From: Ambrosia x helenae
Lineage: Eukaryota > Streptophyta > Magnoliopsida > Asterales > Asteraceae
Direction of reading: 5' to 3'
DNA: 64,000 bases
Assembly: GCA_030844895.1 (NCBI GenBank)
Contig: JAUTDX010002131.1
Span: forward strand, 20,506-84,505
Positions 11,501 through 23,664 of the stretch are shown piece by piece; the stretch's first letter is position 1, and the number at the start of each line of letters is the position of its first letter. The position numbers were made by a program, and so were the translations under genes. Under the pieces are notes generated by a model, which was not told the DNA's origin, ran no database searches, and was given only the letters and a program-made list of their open reading frames with translations.

Positions 11501-13184
11501 GATTTTGAAGTGAAGAAACAAGAACTTGAGACTGAAATGAGAAACAAAGAAACGGAGATGGAAAACCGCATGCGTGAACGGGAGAAATCATTTGAAGAAC
11601 AGAGAGAAAGAGAGTTAGCAAATGTGAAATACTTGAGCAGTGTTGCGAGTAGAGAAATGGAAGAAATGAAATTAGAAAGAATACGGTTAGAAAAGGAAAA
11701 ACATGATGTTTTTGCAAATCAGAAGCACCTAGAAAGTCAACAGCTTGAAATGAAAAAAGATATTGATGATCTTGTTGGGCTTAGCATGAAATTAAAAGAC
11801 CAACGTGAGCAGTTCTTTAAAGAAAGAGAACGGTTTGTTGCGTTTGTTGAGAAACAAAAAGGGTGCAAGGAATGTGGAGAGAGAGTTTCTGAGTTTGTTC
11901 TATCTGATCTCCAATCATTAGCGGAAATTAAGAATGCTGATAATTTCTCTTTACCAAAATTAACAGATAGTTATTTGAAAGAAGCTATTCAGGTCACCTC
12001 TGAAAGCAACAAACTGAACGTGGGGACTTCTATGGGTAATTCAGGATCGCCTGGTTCTGGTAGTAAGACGTTAAACTGGTTGAAAAAATGTACGTCTATA
12101 TTCTCAGCAGGGAAGAAAATAGAAAATGAGGCTGGTGAAACAGAAGCACAAGAGAAGCTTGTAGACGTTGGAGAAATACCAGAATATATACTGAGCTCAG
12201 AGGATGAACCTGAAGTATCTGCTAGGATTGCACAAGATTCTTTTGATGTCCAACGACAGGTGGACCAATTAGCTGATGATAATGTTAAACACATCAGCAG
12301 CCAAACACATGAGATAGTAGAAGTTCCTCAGCAGCCTGATGGGAATGAAGGTCAAAGTAAGTCAACCAAGAGGCAGAGGCCCAGGGCTACTCGTTCCAGG
12401 ACTACCGAGAATTCAAATGGTGTTGCAGAACACTCTGTGAGCCAGGGAGGCTCAAAAGGTGGAAGCCGTAAACGTGCAATTGAGCATGAGCCTGAGTACA
12501 GTGAGCAGCATGACAGTGTCACAAATGGGGGCCACAGGAACAGGAGGAAGAGAGTTGCTAGAGATGTTGAGGCCCCTATAGTAAAACGATACAATCTACG
12601 GCGACCTAAGACGTAAGTAGAATTACATCTATGCATTTTTTTTCCTTGTTTTTAAATTCATTTAATCTGAATTTATAACCTAAGGTTTTGTGTCCATTTT
12701 CCTGTTATCAGTGGAGGAGGAGCCCTCACAGCTGGTGATGGAACTTTGTCTAATCAAAGTACAGAGAACGTTATTGGTAGAAAAAGAAGAGCCCCTGGTT
12801 CAAAGGTCCAGCCTGGAGCTTCAACAAGTACTGCTAACGGAGAGCATGCTGCAGATTCACAAGGCAGTGTATGTAACCTTCATTTCTTTTTTTTTTTTTT
12901 TTTTTTCTGAAGACACATTACATTAGAATAATTGGTTTTGATGGTAGCAGAAGGAGGTGGTGGATGTCGAGAATGAGGTAGCAAACAAGTTTCCAGAAGA
13001 TATGGCTTTGAGTGAGGAAGTCAACGGGACACCTCAGCAAGTTAGAGGGAAGCACAATGATGAACACGAGGTTGGAACCCCTGGCGCCCAGAGCGATGAT
13101 GAGAGTGATTCCGAAGATGAAGAGATTGAACATCCTGGTGAAGTTTCCATTGGAAGAAAGCTATGGACTTTTATCTCGACATGA
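8544..13184 (+). CDS. CROWDED NUCLEI / NMCP1-type nuclear lamina-like coiled-coil protein
   Basis: Eight exons close in frame: 8544-8672, 9525-9734, 9836-10089, 10169-10439, 10516-10599, 10679-12612, 12712-12868 and 12951-13184, giving 1,090 residues. The start MFTPQKK is the family start; an ATG one codon upstream (8541) is equally possible. A long coiled coil (about residues 45-720) contains the conserved REDLREWERKLQ type segment in exon 4. It is followed by KGCKECGERVSEFVLSDLQ near residue 711, basic nuclear-localisation clusters (RRKRVARD, GRKRRAPG), YNLRRPKT near 955, an acidic stretch and the C-terminal RKLWTFIST. Plant CRWN proteins line the inner nuclear membrane and set nuclear size and heterochromatin organisation. 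The length and tail fit the CRWN1 (NMCP1) class. A MITE lies in intron 1. An AATAAA sits near 13542. The gene looks intact; the paralogue assignment is inference. Confidence 0.95.
8962..9222 (-). mobile_element. MITE family A, copy 2, in CRWN intron 1
   Basis: It runs from GGGGCTGTTTGGTAAG to the inverted CCAAACAGCTCC and contains the same TTCAGCACTGAATGATTCA core as the copies at 954 and 46629, in the opposite orientation. It sits wholly inside the first intron of the CRWN gene, away from both splice sites. Confidence 0.75.
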
Positions 13185-14247
13185 AGATAAGAGTAAAAGA
13201 AAGCCTTCTATATTCATATGCATAGAGTCTTAACAATTCTTTCCTTTTTGGTGTCGAGAGTTGTTTGTTGTGTTTTCTAGAGTCAGTTGTGTATTAATTG
13301 TTCTGATGTAGTCATGGTACTTGGTAGCTAGGCTTCAGAAGTTGTGGCATTGGTATGGTATGTATGGTGGTATATCATCATCCTTAGATTGTTTCTGCAG
13401 TGAGAAGAGATGCTGCTGCATGTAAAACCTTCACACTTGTTTTTTATTTCTTGTGTGGTGTTTGTTACATTTTTTCTTTCAAACGGTTACCATAGCAGGA
13501 CTTGGATTGTTTAGCGTCTAGTGTCAAACTCCCGTGTTCTCAATAAAATATAGTGTTCAAAACGAATCAAGTCTGGCCGGTTTGACATCCAAACGGTTCT
13601 CTGTACACAGTTTGGTTTTGTTGGTTTGGAACTTGGAACCGACTATGTGAACCAAACAGGCCATTTACTTTAGTTATTTATACACATGTAATTATGTGCA
13701 GGTATTATGCTCATTCAGCATATATATCATTCTAAACGCTTTAATACAAGCTAAAGATTTCGAAAATATTGCTTTAAACCGCCAAAACCAAACTGTTAAG
13801 ACAACTGGAACACCAAACCAGTTGGCCTCGGCTGGCTTGGTTGGTCATTCCCCAAAAGCGTATGTAGCGTCTTGGCCTGCAATTTTTGTCAAAACCAGCT
13901 GAAACGAACAATAATCACCGATTCACCCTACCGTTCACTTAAGATTTTGAGACAACAGGAAATGAGTCATCAAACATCAAAACTAGTCTTTAAAATAAAA
14001 CTAAAAAATTCATCTTTACATGATTGGGGCAAAATCATTTCCAGACCAGCCGGTCAAACTACTCATTTTCCTACACAAAGCAAGTTAACCTGTTTGTCAT
14101 CTTCAACTACTCTAAGACGCTATATATTAGATGTTCCCATTTTCACACACAGCAAAAATAAAACATCACCTATGACTCTACAAAACAAAAGCTCCAACCA
14201 AATCTATCCAAGTTAGTTGCAAAACTCTATATTTCCTTTACATTAAG
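13185..14247. other. Convergent intergenic region between CRWN and HAC
   Basis: The first 400 or so bases are probably the CRWN 3' UTR (AATAAA at about 13542). The right part, in minus orientation, should include the HAC 3' UTR. Between them (about 13560-14100) sit phrases such as AAACCAAACTG, ACCAGTTGGC and CAGCCGGTC that read like old repeat sequence, but no clear ends are visible. Open frames at 13696-14216 show no recognisable protein. Confidence 0.45.
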
Positions 14248-17200
14248 CTATCCAACATGAACCTCAGCAGCCACTTCCTGCTGATCATTCATTGTAACTT
14301 GCTGATCTGCGCGCCGGGCTGCAAGCATCTCCTTATGCTTCTTTATATCCCTGAAAAACAAAAATAATAAATAAATAAATACAAAACCATATTATAGAAC
14401 ACTATTCTTAATCTGCAACTAGCACAGAGCACTTCAGCAATTCAAATGACATTTTTAGAAACATTGTTGGCACAGCTTACATGCAGCGAGGTATTTTGCA
14501 ATCAGATTCTGTACATATTTGTGAGTGCAACTTTAGTATCATCCATACTCGTCGACAATATCTGCAACCGCCGCGAGCTTTGACACTGCATCTAACAGTA
14601 TGGTAAAAAAGTCTTCTCATAGTATTACATTCTTTATAAGCACATGGTATCCTATCACATTCAGAGGCGTGCATTAACGTATCCAACACAAACCTCAACT
14701 GCATCAAATATAGGAAAACATTATTAGCACAAGTTGTAGGAAATATTCTTTTTTTTTTTAATTCTGTCAAGACTGGATCCCTACCGGCCAATCTTTTTGC
14801 AACTGAAGAAGTTCACTTTTGGACGCACATTCAATATCCATGGAAGGTGGATTTAAACTGTGGGGATGATAAGCACCATGTCTCATTTTGTAGCATGATT
14901 CACAAATATTATACTTAGTACAGGTGTCACAACGCCAGCATAGCTCAACCATAACATCAGCATGGCAAGCAGTGCATGTCGGTTTAATTACAGGCTTGTA
15001 AATTAAATGATACAAAATCATCATAGATGAATATTTGGCACGCGATAGTGTGTCAAATTGAAAATGGGATTTCTGGCATTTGTTTAAAAATGCATCACGG
15101 GTTTCAAAGAAACTGTTCACAACCACATCATCGGTATCCTTGGTATCAAGAGTCACATCAGTCACCACAACCTGTAAAACCAATCAATTAAACAAAAAGC
15201 ACATAAAAAAATAAAAAGTAAAAAAAAAGGTTTGAAATGAGCCCGATTGATCTCACCTCAGAGAGTTGATTTCTTTCACCAGAATGACATGTGTGCAGTT
15301 TACTCACAGAAATATTCTTATCAGCATTAAAACATCTGCAATGAACAGAGACATAATGATTTCAGAAAGCCAAACAAACAAATCTACTTAGAGAAAATAT
15401 TTAAAAACCAAAGAGCTTATTTACCTAGAACACAGTTGAAATTTTTTGCAATGGCTGCAAAACCACCTGCTTCCAGATAAGATTACTTCATGGCAATGTG
15501 TGCAAATATATTGTAAATGGACAATCATAAAGTTTTCCTTCACAGGTAGAATGGTTTGGCCCAGCTGTAAAATGAGAATAAAAAAGATTATAAAGACAGG
15601 ATTTTTATTGCTACAAAAAAAAGGTTAGAAAACTACCTTTTGCATTACTAAGACATCCTTCACGGCAATATCGGTTTTGTCTTGTCCCATGGCTTTCAAG
15701 ATTCTCTTGTTGGGCAATTTGCTCTGCAATCCGCCTGCACTTTCTTCTACTTCAAGTTTCCTAACTATATTTTCAGCAGCCCCTGACCAATAATCACCAT
15801 CAAAATAGGGCAAACGAGCTGCAGTTATCTTCATATTCCCCTCTCCCCCAGGAACAAAAAACTGATTGTATAAATTAGTGTGGTCAACAACAATATTATC
15901 TTCTGTTGCTTTCTTTAACATTGACTTATACCTGCACATAGAACAAAATAAATTGAGCAATTTACAGGAATTATAAACTATTACATAAATTTGGTTTTTT
16001 AAATATGAAGGTAAGATACCATTGGCGTAGCTTATCCTGCTTCGGTGTTCTCTGAGTCTCTGGATGACAGTAAAAAATGTAATCTTCACCTTTAATAAGA
16101 GGACATGCCCAAATGTAACAGGTTGCAAAACCCCGTTTCTTGCAATACTCGAGGTATCCAGTCTGATTTCATATTTTGCACATTATTAGCATTAGAAGAA
16201 AAAAAGATACGTAAGGACCTATTATAAAATGTGAATTAAATAAAAGCAGACTTACCAATATTTCATGATAAACAAAGGTACGAAGAGATTCACCGGTCAC
16301 GCATTTTCTCTCAGGTCTAAAGTACTTCACAGAATCAAGATACGAGATATATACACAACGTCGATTTGGGCCCCCACATTCTGATCCAAACTCCTGAACA
16401 CACATTGCAAACAGGCACACATCTACCCCTTCTATTTTCTGGAATAAAAAAATTAACTGACAAAAAATATATATGTCAGACAACCAGTTCAAAACACACA
16501 TAGTTAGCACAATCTTTGATCTTACCTTTGATCTGTATGTAAATCCTGATGGATAATCTTCTCCATGAAGAATGCTTATAAATTTCTGCCTAACTTCCAA
16601 CTGTTTCTCAACAGATACAACCACTCTCACAACAAGACCTTCAGCTCCAGGTACCTGCATAAACAGACAAAATTCAATATTAGTAAAGTTGAATGTATTC
16701 AAATGCAGTATTAAGATTTAAGGGCATATGAGTAATTTACCTCATTTGGTTCGATTCCAGAAGCCTTAGCCATTTCTTGTCTTTCTTGATTAAGACGTTC
16801 AGACAGCCTTTGCTCGATGTGATCACTGAGATTAGTTCTTGGTAAATCTTTGGCTCCAGAAGCAGTGGCTTGTGGTAAAGGAACACGAATTCCACTTTCC
16901 ATTTCCTCTAAATAACATTTAGGGCAAATATATTCTGCTTTCCCTTCAACATCTTTTTCATCATTGTAAAGACCACATATTCTATGCTGCCAGCATTGAC
17001 ACTTGTCACAAAGTACCCACTGCAAAAAGAAAACGAGTCTATTAAAGCCAGGGACTAAACATGCATACTACAAAGCCCAAATGGGGTTTGATTAAAATTA
17101 ACTTACCGAGTCCTCTTTTTCCTCATCATTCCTTGCCTTTTGTAGATTCGATTTGGGGATAGAGTACCCGTACCCACGCAGGAGAATATTATTTCCATGC

Positions 17201-20200
17201 GATCCCCTGTAACATGACATACAAAAGGAATGGCGCGTACCAATTACATTGGTTGATCGATAATATCCAACGTTTCGTTTGATACGTGTGTCACATGATG
17301 AGCAATATATTGGTGCAGGAGCAAACACGAGCTTATCCATTGAACATAATTGACATGTATTGGGACCGATTGAAGGTGCTCTGTTTTCTGATACAACCTG
17401 CATTAACGCCTTTTACATTAGAATCCATTAATTTAATTAAACAAAATTTTCATAGATCATAATGTACAAAGTACAAACCTTTTGAGATGTAAAACTCAAC
17501 AAATGCTCTTTAATTTGATCTGCAGTGAAAAAATCAGCCAAAGACACACTCTGAATCTTGATCTTCTCTGGCTCCAATGGCGAGTCCTTATCAGTCAAAG
17601 ATGTGATTTTAGTTTTTGCATTCTCTTGTTCTAGGACCGAATCACAATCAACCATAGACACGTTTGGTGTAATGGATTTATTTGAATTTAAATCCGCCAC
17701 ATCAGCACAAGAACTCAGACCATTGTTTGCTTCTAGTATGGACTGCCCAGAGTTATTTTTTTCATCAATGGTCATTTCTTCTGAAGAAAGATGATCGGAA
17801 CACAACTGGGGGGATTTAATCATTTCATTATCAGTCAAAGGTGCGTTTTTTATCTTAGCATGATCCGATTCTAAGGCCGAATTAAAATCACCCATCGACA
17901 CATTTAGTGTCATGGATTTAACTGGATTTAGATCCGCCATATCAACAGCAGTATTCAGATCATCACTTGCTTCTATTATAGCCTGCCCAGAGTTCTTTTC
18001 ATCAACAGACTTTTCTTTTGAAGAAAGAATATCAGAACAAAACTGGGGCGACTTCGTCATTTCATTATCATTCAAAGATGCGATTTTTACTTTGGTATGA
18101 TCTGATCCTAAGGCCGAATCACTATCAACCATAGACACATTTAGTGTCAAGGATTTAGTTGAAACTAAATCCGAATCCACAACATCAGCACCAGAATTTG
18201 GATCATCACTTGTCTCTGCTTTGGCCTGGTCAGATTTCTCTTGTTCACCAACGGTCACTTCTTTTGAAGAACGACTATCAGAACATAACTGGGGCGATTG
18301 CATCATTTCATTATCAGTCAATGATGCATTTTTTGTTTTGGTATGGTCTGATCCTAAGGACGAATCACAATCAACCGTAGACACATTTGGTGTCATGGAT
18401 GTATTTTTTGAGATTAAAACCGCCACATCAGCACCAGAATTCAAATTATTACTTGCTTCTATTATGGCCTGCCCAAATTTCTCTTTTTCATCAATGGTCA
18501 TTTCTTTTGAAGACAGATTATCAGAACATAACTGGGGTGATTTCATCATTTCACTATCAGTCAGAGATGCAATTTTTATTTCGGTATCATCTGATCCTAA
18601 GGCCGAATCACAATCAACCATGGCCACATCTGTGGTCAAGGATTTATTTGAATTTAAATCCGTCACATCAGCAACAGAAATCAGATCATCACTTGCTTCT
18701 ATCATGGCCTGCCTGGATTGCTCTTTTTCATCAGTTGTCATTTCTTTTGAAGAAAGATGATCAGAACATAACTGAGGAAATTTCATCATTTCAGTATTTA
18801 CAATATTATCACTCTGACTTAGCCCTGTTAATTCCTGTTGATCATTTGCACCATTGACTTCCATTCTCTGGTCATCATCCATAACATCTTCCCCAACTGT
18901 TGAACTATCCAACTTTGAATGTTTAATCATTTCACTGTTAACAATAATATCACTCTGATTTACCACTGTTAGTTCCTGTTGATCATTTCCACCATTGACT
19001 TCCCTTCTCTGGTCATCATCCAAAACATCTTCCCCAACTGTTGAACCATCCACTGTGGTTCCCTGTTGATCATGTGCACCGTTGACTTTCCTACTCTGAT
19101 CATCATCCATAGCATCTTCCCCAACTGTTGAACTCTCCACCTTTTGATATTTCACCATGTCATTGTTTGCAATATCATCACTCTGATCTACCACTTTTAA
19201 CTCCTGTTGATCATGTGCACCGTTGACTTTCCTTCTCTGGGCGTCATTCTGATCCACAGCGTCTTCCCCAACTGTTGAACTCTCCAACACCGGATAATTC
19301 ATCATTTCATTGTTTGCAATACTATCACTCTGATTTACCACTGTTAATTCCTGCTGCTCATGTGCACCATTGACTACCCCTCTCTGGTCATCATTAATAG
19401 TATCTTCCCCAACTTTTGAACTCACCAACTTTGATTGTTTCGTCATTTCATTGTTTGCAATATTATCATTCTGATTTACTGTTAATTCCTGCTTCTCATG
19501 TGCACCGTCGACTACCCCTCTTTGGTCATCATCCATAGCATCTTCCCCAACTGTTGAACTCTCCAACTTCGAATGTTTCGTCATTTCATTGTTTGCAATA
19601 TTATCACTCTGATTTACCACTGTTGATTCCTGCTGCTCATGTGCACCATCAACTACCCCTCTTTGGTCATCATCCATAGCATCTTCCCCAACTGTTGAAC
19701 TCTCCAACTTCGAATGTTTCGTCATTTCATTGTTTGCAATATTATCACTCTGATTTACCACTGTTGATTCCTGCTGCTCATGTGCACCAACAACTACCCC
19801 TCTTTGGTCATCATCCATAGCATCTTCCCCAACCGTTGAACTCTCCAACTGCGAATGTTTCATCATTTCATTGCTTGCAATATTATCTTCGCTCTGATGT
19901 ACCACTAGTAATTCTTGTTGGTCATGTGCACCGTTGACTACCCTCCTCTGATCATCATCCACAGCATTTTCCAGAACTGTTGAACTCTCCAATTTTGGAT
20001 TTCTCATCAATTCATTGTTTGCAATATTATCACTCTGATTTACCACTGCTGAGTTCTGTTGATCATGAGAGTCATTGACTTCCCTTCTCTCCATAGCATC
20101 TTCCCCAACTGATGAACTCTCTAACTTTGAATATTTCATCATTCCATTTTTTACAATATTATTATTCTGATCTACCACTGTTGATTCCTGTTGATCATGT

Positions 20201-22931
20201 GCACCATTAACCTTCCTTCTCTGCTCATCATCCAAAGCATCTTCCCTAACTGTCAAACTCTCCAACTTTGGATATTTTGTAGGCAATGCATCTAAAAGAG
20301 TTCCAGTACTAATGGTGCCCATATTATCGGTGACCTCTGATTGATCAAACTTCCTTTTTCTAGATTCCAATAGAAAACTATCAATACTAACACCACATAA
20401 AGACCTTGCAGGTCCACAAATCTTGCAATCTAAGTATTTACAATTGTCAAAATGGGATGACAGTTCAAGATGCAGGTGGCACTTGCATAAGTTCTCCTGA
20501 CATTCTGATGCATGCATAAAATTCTGAAAAGAAACATCTTTTCTCAAGTCTGCCGGCATGCCCTTGTACAAAACATATGCACTAAGCACTTTAAAATCAT
20601 ATACATCGCGTGAACTTTCCAAACCAAAATGCTGTTGACCCTGAATCTGAGATTGAAATGAATCCTGGTTGTTAGTTTTGTTCTGTAAACTATCACACGC
20701 CTCCGGAAGGTTCTGTAAACTCTGTTGGGCATTGCATGAATTTGAATATGGAGATTGCACATCGTCCACCGACAATAATGGATGGTCCATGTTGTATGCA
20801 CCTCTATTGTTCCCAGCAAAATTTCTGTATTGACCTAGTGGGGACAAAAAAAAAAAGAAGCTGATGTTAGATACCTAAGTCTTTTCTTTTTTCTTCTCAA
20901 AATTACGATATCAAATAGAACGTACTGTTCTGAAAAGGTGGTTGTTGGAAGGAACTATTTGCTGTTATACTATCAAAAGCTTCAGTATCTGATATCATAT
21001 CACCATAAGAACATGCAGTTATGGTTGACACCTGTTCAGGTGAAGTAATTATGTCTAAATCGCTCTCTTTTACGCCCAATGGAGAAATTAGATTCACCCC
21101 ACCATAAGCAACATTTTGGATGTACTCGTTATATGCTGATTCTGCACACGTTCAATATAAATATGACATTGTACATAAATGATTATAAATGTTGAGTCAA
21201 AAGGAAATCGAAGAGCTTAAGATTGAAGAACACACCTCCACACAAAATAGGATTATAAATGTTCAAAGACGGAGAACTATAACAACTGTATCCCAAATTC
21301 ATGTCATTTTGAGGCGGAAAAAATGAATTTGAAACCAACAAGTCTGGCAAAGATGAATGTGAGTATATTATCTGATGAAGATTAGCATCCTGTACCTCTT
21401 GCTGAATAAAGTTCTGCAATCCCAGTGCAAGTAGCTTATAATCATTATACAATTATAACAGTTTTAAAAAAAAGTACTAAAGTTCAAATATAAAAAACAG
21501 CATATTGATTGAATAAACTTTAATAACGCTCTAAATATAAAAATGTCCTCCCTTCTTTTAAGTGTTTATGCAACATCATCATCATCATTACTCAGCTAAT
21601 CCCACCAATAGCAAAGCTAAGGTAGGGTCTAAGGAGGGTAAGACGTAAGATGTAGACAGCAACCTTACCTCTATCCCGTAGGAATAGAGAGGCTGCTTCT
21701 GGTGAGACCCCCGACTCGATAGTAGTTTTGCATCAGGCCTTGGACATAAGGCACATAACATTCATCAATCGAGACAAGCCCGATTGATGCATGTATCCCC
21801 TTGTCTTTTGGCTATCAATGTCTCCACATGATGAATGATTAACCGTCCGCCGTTTTTAACGTTATTTTCACGAAGTGTTTATGAAACACAGAAACTCAAC
21901 TTCAATGTTATACATGTTCTTAAGGCTAAAAGATCCTAGAATCCCTTTGCATGCTGTTCTTTTACCCCTTCTATAAGACTTTGCAACAAACAAAAAGCAG
22001 AAACATCCCATTTACAATTCAACCAACTACAATCTATAAAAATTATTACCGAATAAATCTATCATAAATCATATAGCATACAACCGATTCAGAGAATTTT
22101 TCTCAAGAGGCTGCATTGAAACCGTAAATCTTGTTCCGATTCGATCGTTACGGTACTAATACATCCAACTTACAATAATCAATTCTACTTAACAAACATA
22201 ACATCCACACACATCTTTGGAGTATCTACAATAACCATTACCATAAGAATCTATCACAAATCACATAGCATACATCCGATCTTAAAAACCAAAACCGAAA
22301 CTTTGAATCGCAGCCCTAAATCCTCTTCCGACGCGATTCTCACAGCATTAACTACATTGCACTCGGATTCCAAACTACCACGAAACCATCCACATTGTAA
22401 CACAAATCCAACTTACAAAATACAACAAGAACACTCACCTTGGGATTATCGATAGAAGTCGGAAACCGGCTATTCAGATGAGTAATAAGGTTGGAAGTCC
22501 AATTCTCACCCTCAGTTGTCTCCATATAATTCTTGGCACTAGACATAAAGATTCACATTAATTGCAATAATTAAATGCACCATATGACACTCACTCCAAT
22601 TACTCATCCCTTTATTCCCAAAAGTTAAAAGTTATCAATATATATACCAGATTAACACATTGCATATCTTTATACAAAGTTACTCCAAAACAAACAAACA
22701 AAAAAAGTATTCAAACCTTAAATAGCAATAAAAATCAAATTAAAAAAAAAAACATGAACAACAACCAACTTACATGTTGCCAATAAACTTATTAACATTA
22801 TTAGCACCACAACGGCGTCGTTTCTTGCACAAATTACCCAAAAAGCCTGCTTCTTTCCAAGGATCACCGACACCAATGTTGTAATTATTGTTCTTGAACC
22901 GGTGGTCTACATGACCCAATTCGTAAACCAT
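14248..22931 (-). CDS. p300/CBP-type histone acetyltransferase (HAC1 family) with repeat-expanded N-terminal half
   Basis: Sixteen exons close in frame (high to low): 22774-22931, 22439-22538, 21236-21413, 20926-21141, 17479-20834, 17107-17397, 16741-17019, 16526-16654, 16256-16456, 16020-16162, 15637-15931, 15425-15564, 15257-15335, 14785-15171, 14481-14698 and 14248-14350, about 2,090 residues. Domains: a degenerate first TAZ finger (about 322-365, HASEC..CKCH..HFDNC..CKIC); two repeat arrays (about 408-1297); a Cys-rich motif CQLCSMDKL; a PHD finger (WVLCDKCQCWQHRICG, about 1434-1475); the KAT11 catalytic domain (about 1530-1800: YLSYLDSVKYFRP-type segment, FVYHEIL, CYIWACP, RLPYFDGDYW); two ZZ fingers; and TAZ2 (about 1985-2057). 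Plant HAC enzymes acetylate histones and co-activate transcription in the nucleus. Exon 9 begins at 16456 because LIFLFQ matches the family VVLLFQ. The upstream part of exon 1 is uncertain. Arabidopsis HAC1 is about 1,700 residues; the excess here is the repeats. Confidence 0.93.
17595..18772 (-). repeat. HAC repeat array 2: five units of about 80 residues
   Basis: Within the large HAC exon the translated sequence repeats a unit that starts LCSDxLSSKEMTxDEK, passes through QAxIEASDDLNS and SMTxNVSMVDCDSALGSDH, and ends SLTDNEMMKSPQ. I count five consecutive units (79-82 residues each). They are diverged from each other but the frame is preserved throughout. The composition is acidic and Ser/Asp-rich, so probably disordered. 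The array directly follows array 1 with no gap. Confidence 0.9.
18773..20265 (-). repeat. HAC repeat array 1: about eleven units of 47 residues
   Basis: The unit reads about LESSTVGEDAMDDDQR, then GVVDGAHEQQESTVV, then NQSDNIANNEMTKHSK. About eleven consecutive units are present, one of them shortened (ending GTTVD near 19050). Neighbouring units around 19530-19810 are nearly identical in DNA with a 141-base period, so they arose by recent tandem duplication, while the outer units are diverged. Every unit keeps the frame. The encoded stretch is acidic, Asn/Gln/Asp-rich and without predicted fold by eye. Confidence 0.92.
21572..21800 (-). mobile_element. SINE with ATG-rich tail in a HAC intron
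   Basis: Read on the minus strand the body contains GGGGGTCTCACCAGAAGCAG, CCTCTCTATTCCTACGG, TAGACCCTACCTTAGC and TGGTGGGATTAGCTGAGTA, followed by an ATGATGATGATGATG tail. This GGTCTCAC..AGCAGCCTCTCTA..GGGATT..tail layout is the well-known plant Au-like SINE type. It lies in the intron between the second and third coding exons of HAC. The 5' (tRNA) end near 21800 is approximate. Confidence 0.75.
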
Positions 22932-23664
22932 GCTCTCATAATTTCCAATTGCAGGAACAAAAGAAGGAAAAGGGTGTCTGAAAATATAAAAACAGATTGA
23001 TAAAGACAAGTAATTGGTTGAGAATCAAGGATTGGATTGGGTAGGAACAGGAACCCTAGTTTTTGTTTGTATAATAGATGAAAGAGGGAAAGTTTATTTA
23101 TTATTGTAAAGGGTAAATGGATTAATTTCACATATGGATTTATAGATTGTGATGATTGGGAATTCTTCTGCTGATTTTGTGGGGTCTCAATCTTATTGGG
23201 TAGTGATAACTATAACTAACTAGGTTTTTTTTCTTCTTATGTTGTTGTTTCTATGAAGTATGAAGAATCTTGGTTGTATTATTTTATTATTATTGTTATT
23301 GATATTGATTAATTAAGGGATAATGGCGCCAAAGTTTTATAATATTTTCTCAGGGTTAATTTTGTTTGATTGATTAGTTAGAGATTTAACAGGGTTTGTT
23401 TATATTTAGTACTGAGTTTAATACTTTAATTAATTCATAATTCATGTATGATGTATTGGATGGATGTTGGCAAACTGATAAAGACGTTTTTTTTAATTTA
23501 ATGTTCATGTTAACAAATATTGTTTTGTCGACTTATATATTTATTGGTTTTTGGTGAAACCATTTAATAGGAGAAGAGGTTTAATAAAGGTAGGAAAGGT
23601 TTTTGGCTGTGAAGAAAAAATTCACGGGTGTTTGTTTTATCAGATAGGTAATAAACCAATGTAA
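22932..23664 (-). promoter_or_regulatory. Upstream region of the HAC gene
   Basis: The sequence directly upstream of the chosen HAC ATG (22931, context GAGAGCATGG) stays open to about 23009. A splice acceptor may lie at about 22982 (TATATTTTCAG on the minus strand), so a leader intron is possible. Further up the DNA is AT-rich with no clear TATA assignment. It ends at a Helitron 3' end at 23665. Confidence 0.4.

Noticed and set aside
17558..18857. Plus-strand open frames opposite HAC array 2
   Set aside because: They mirror the HAC repeat exon; they repeat with the same period and have no splice or family support.
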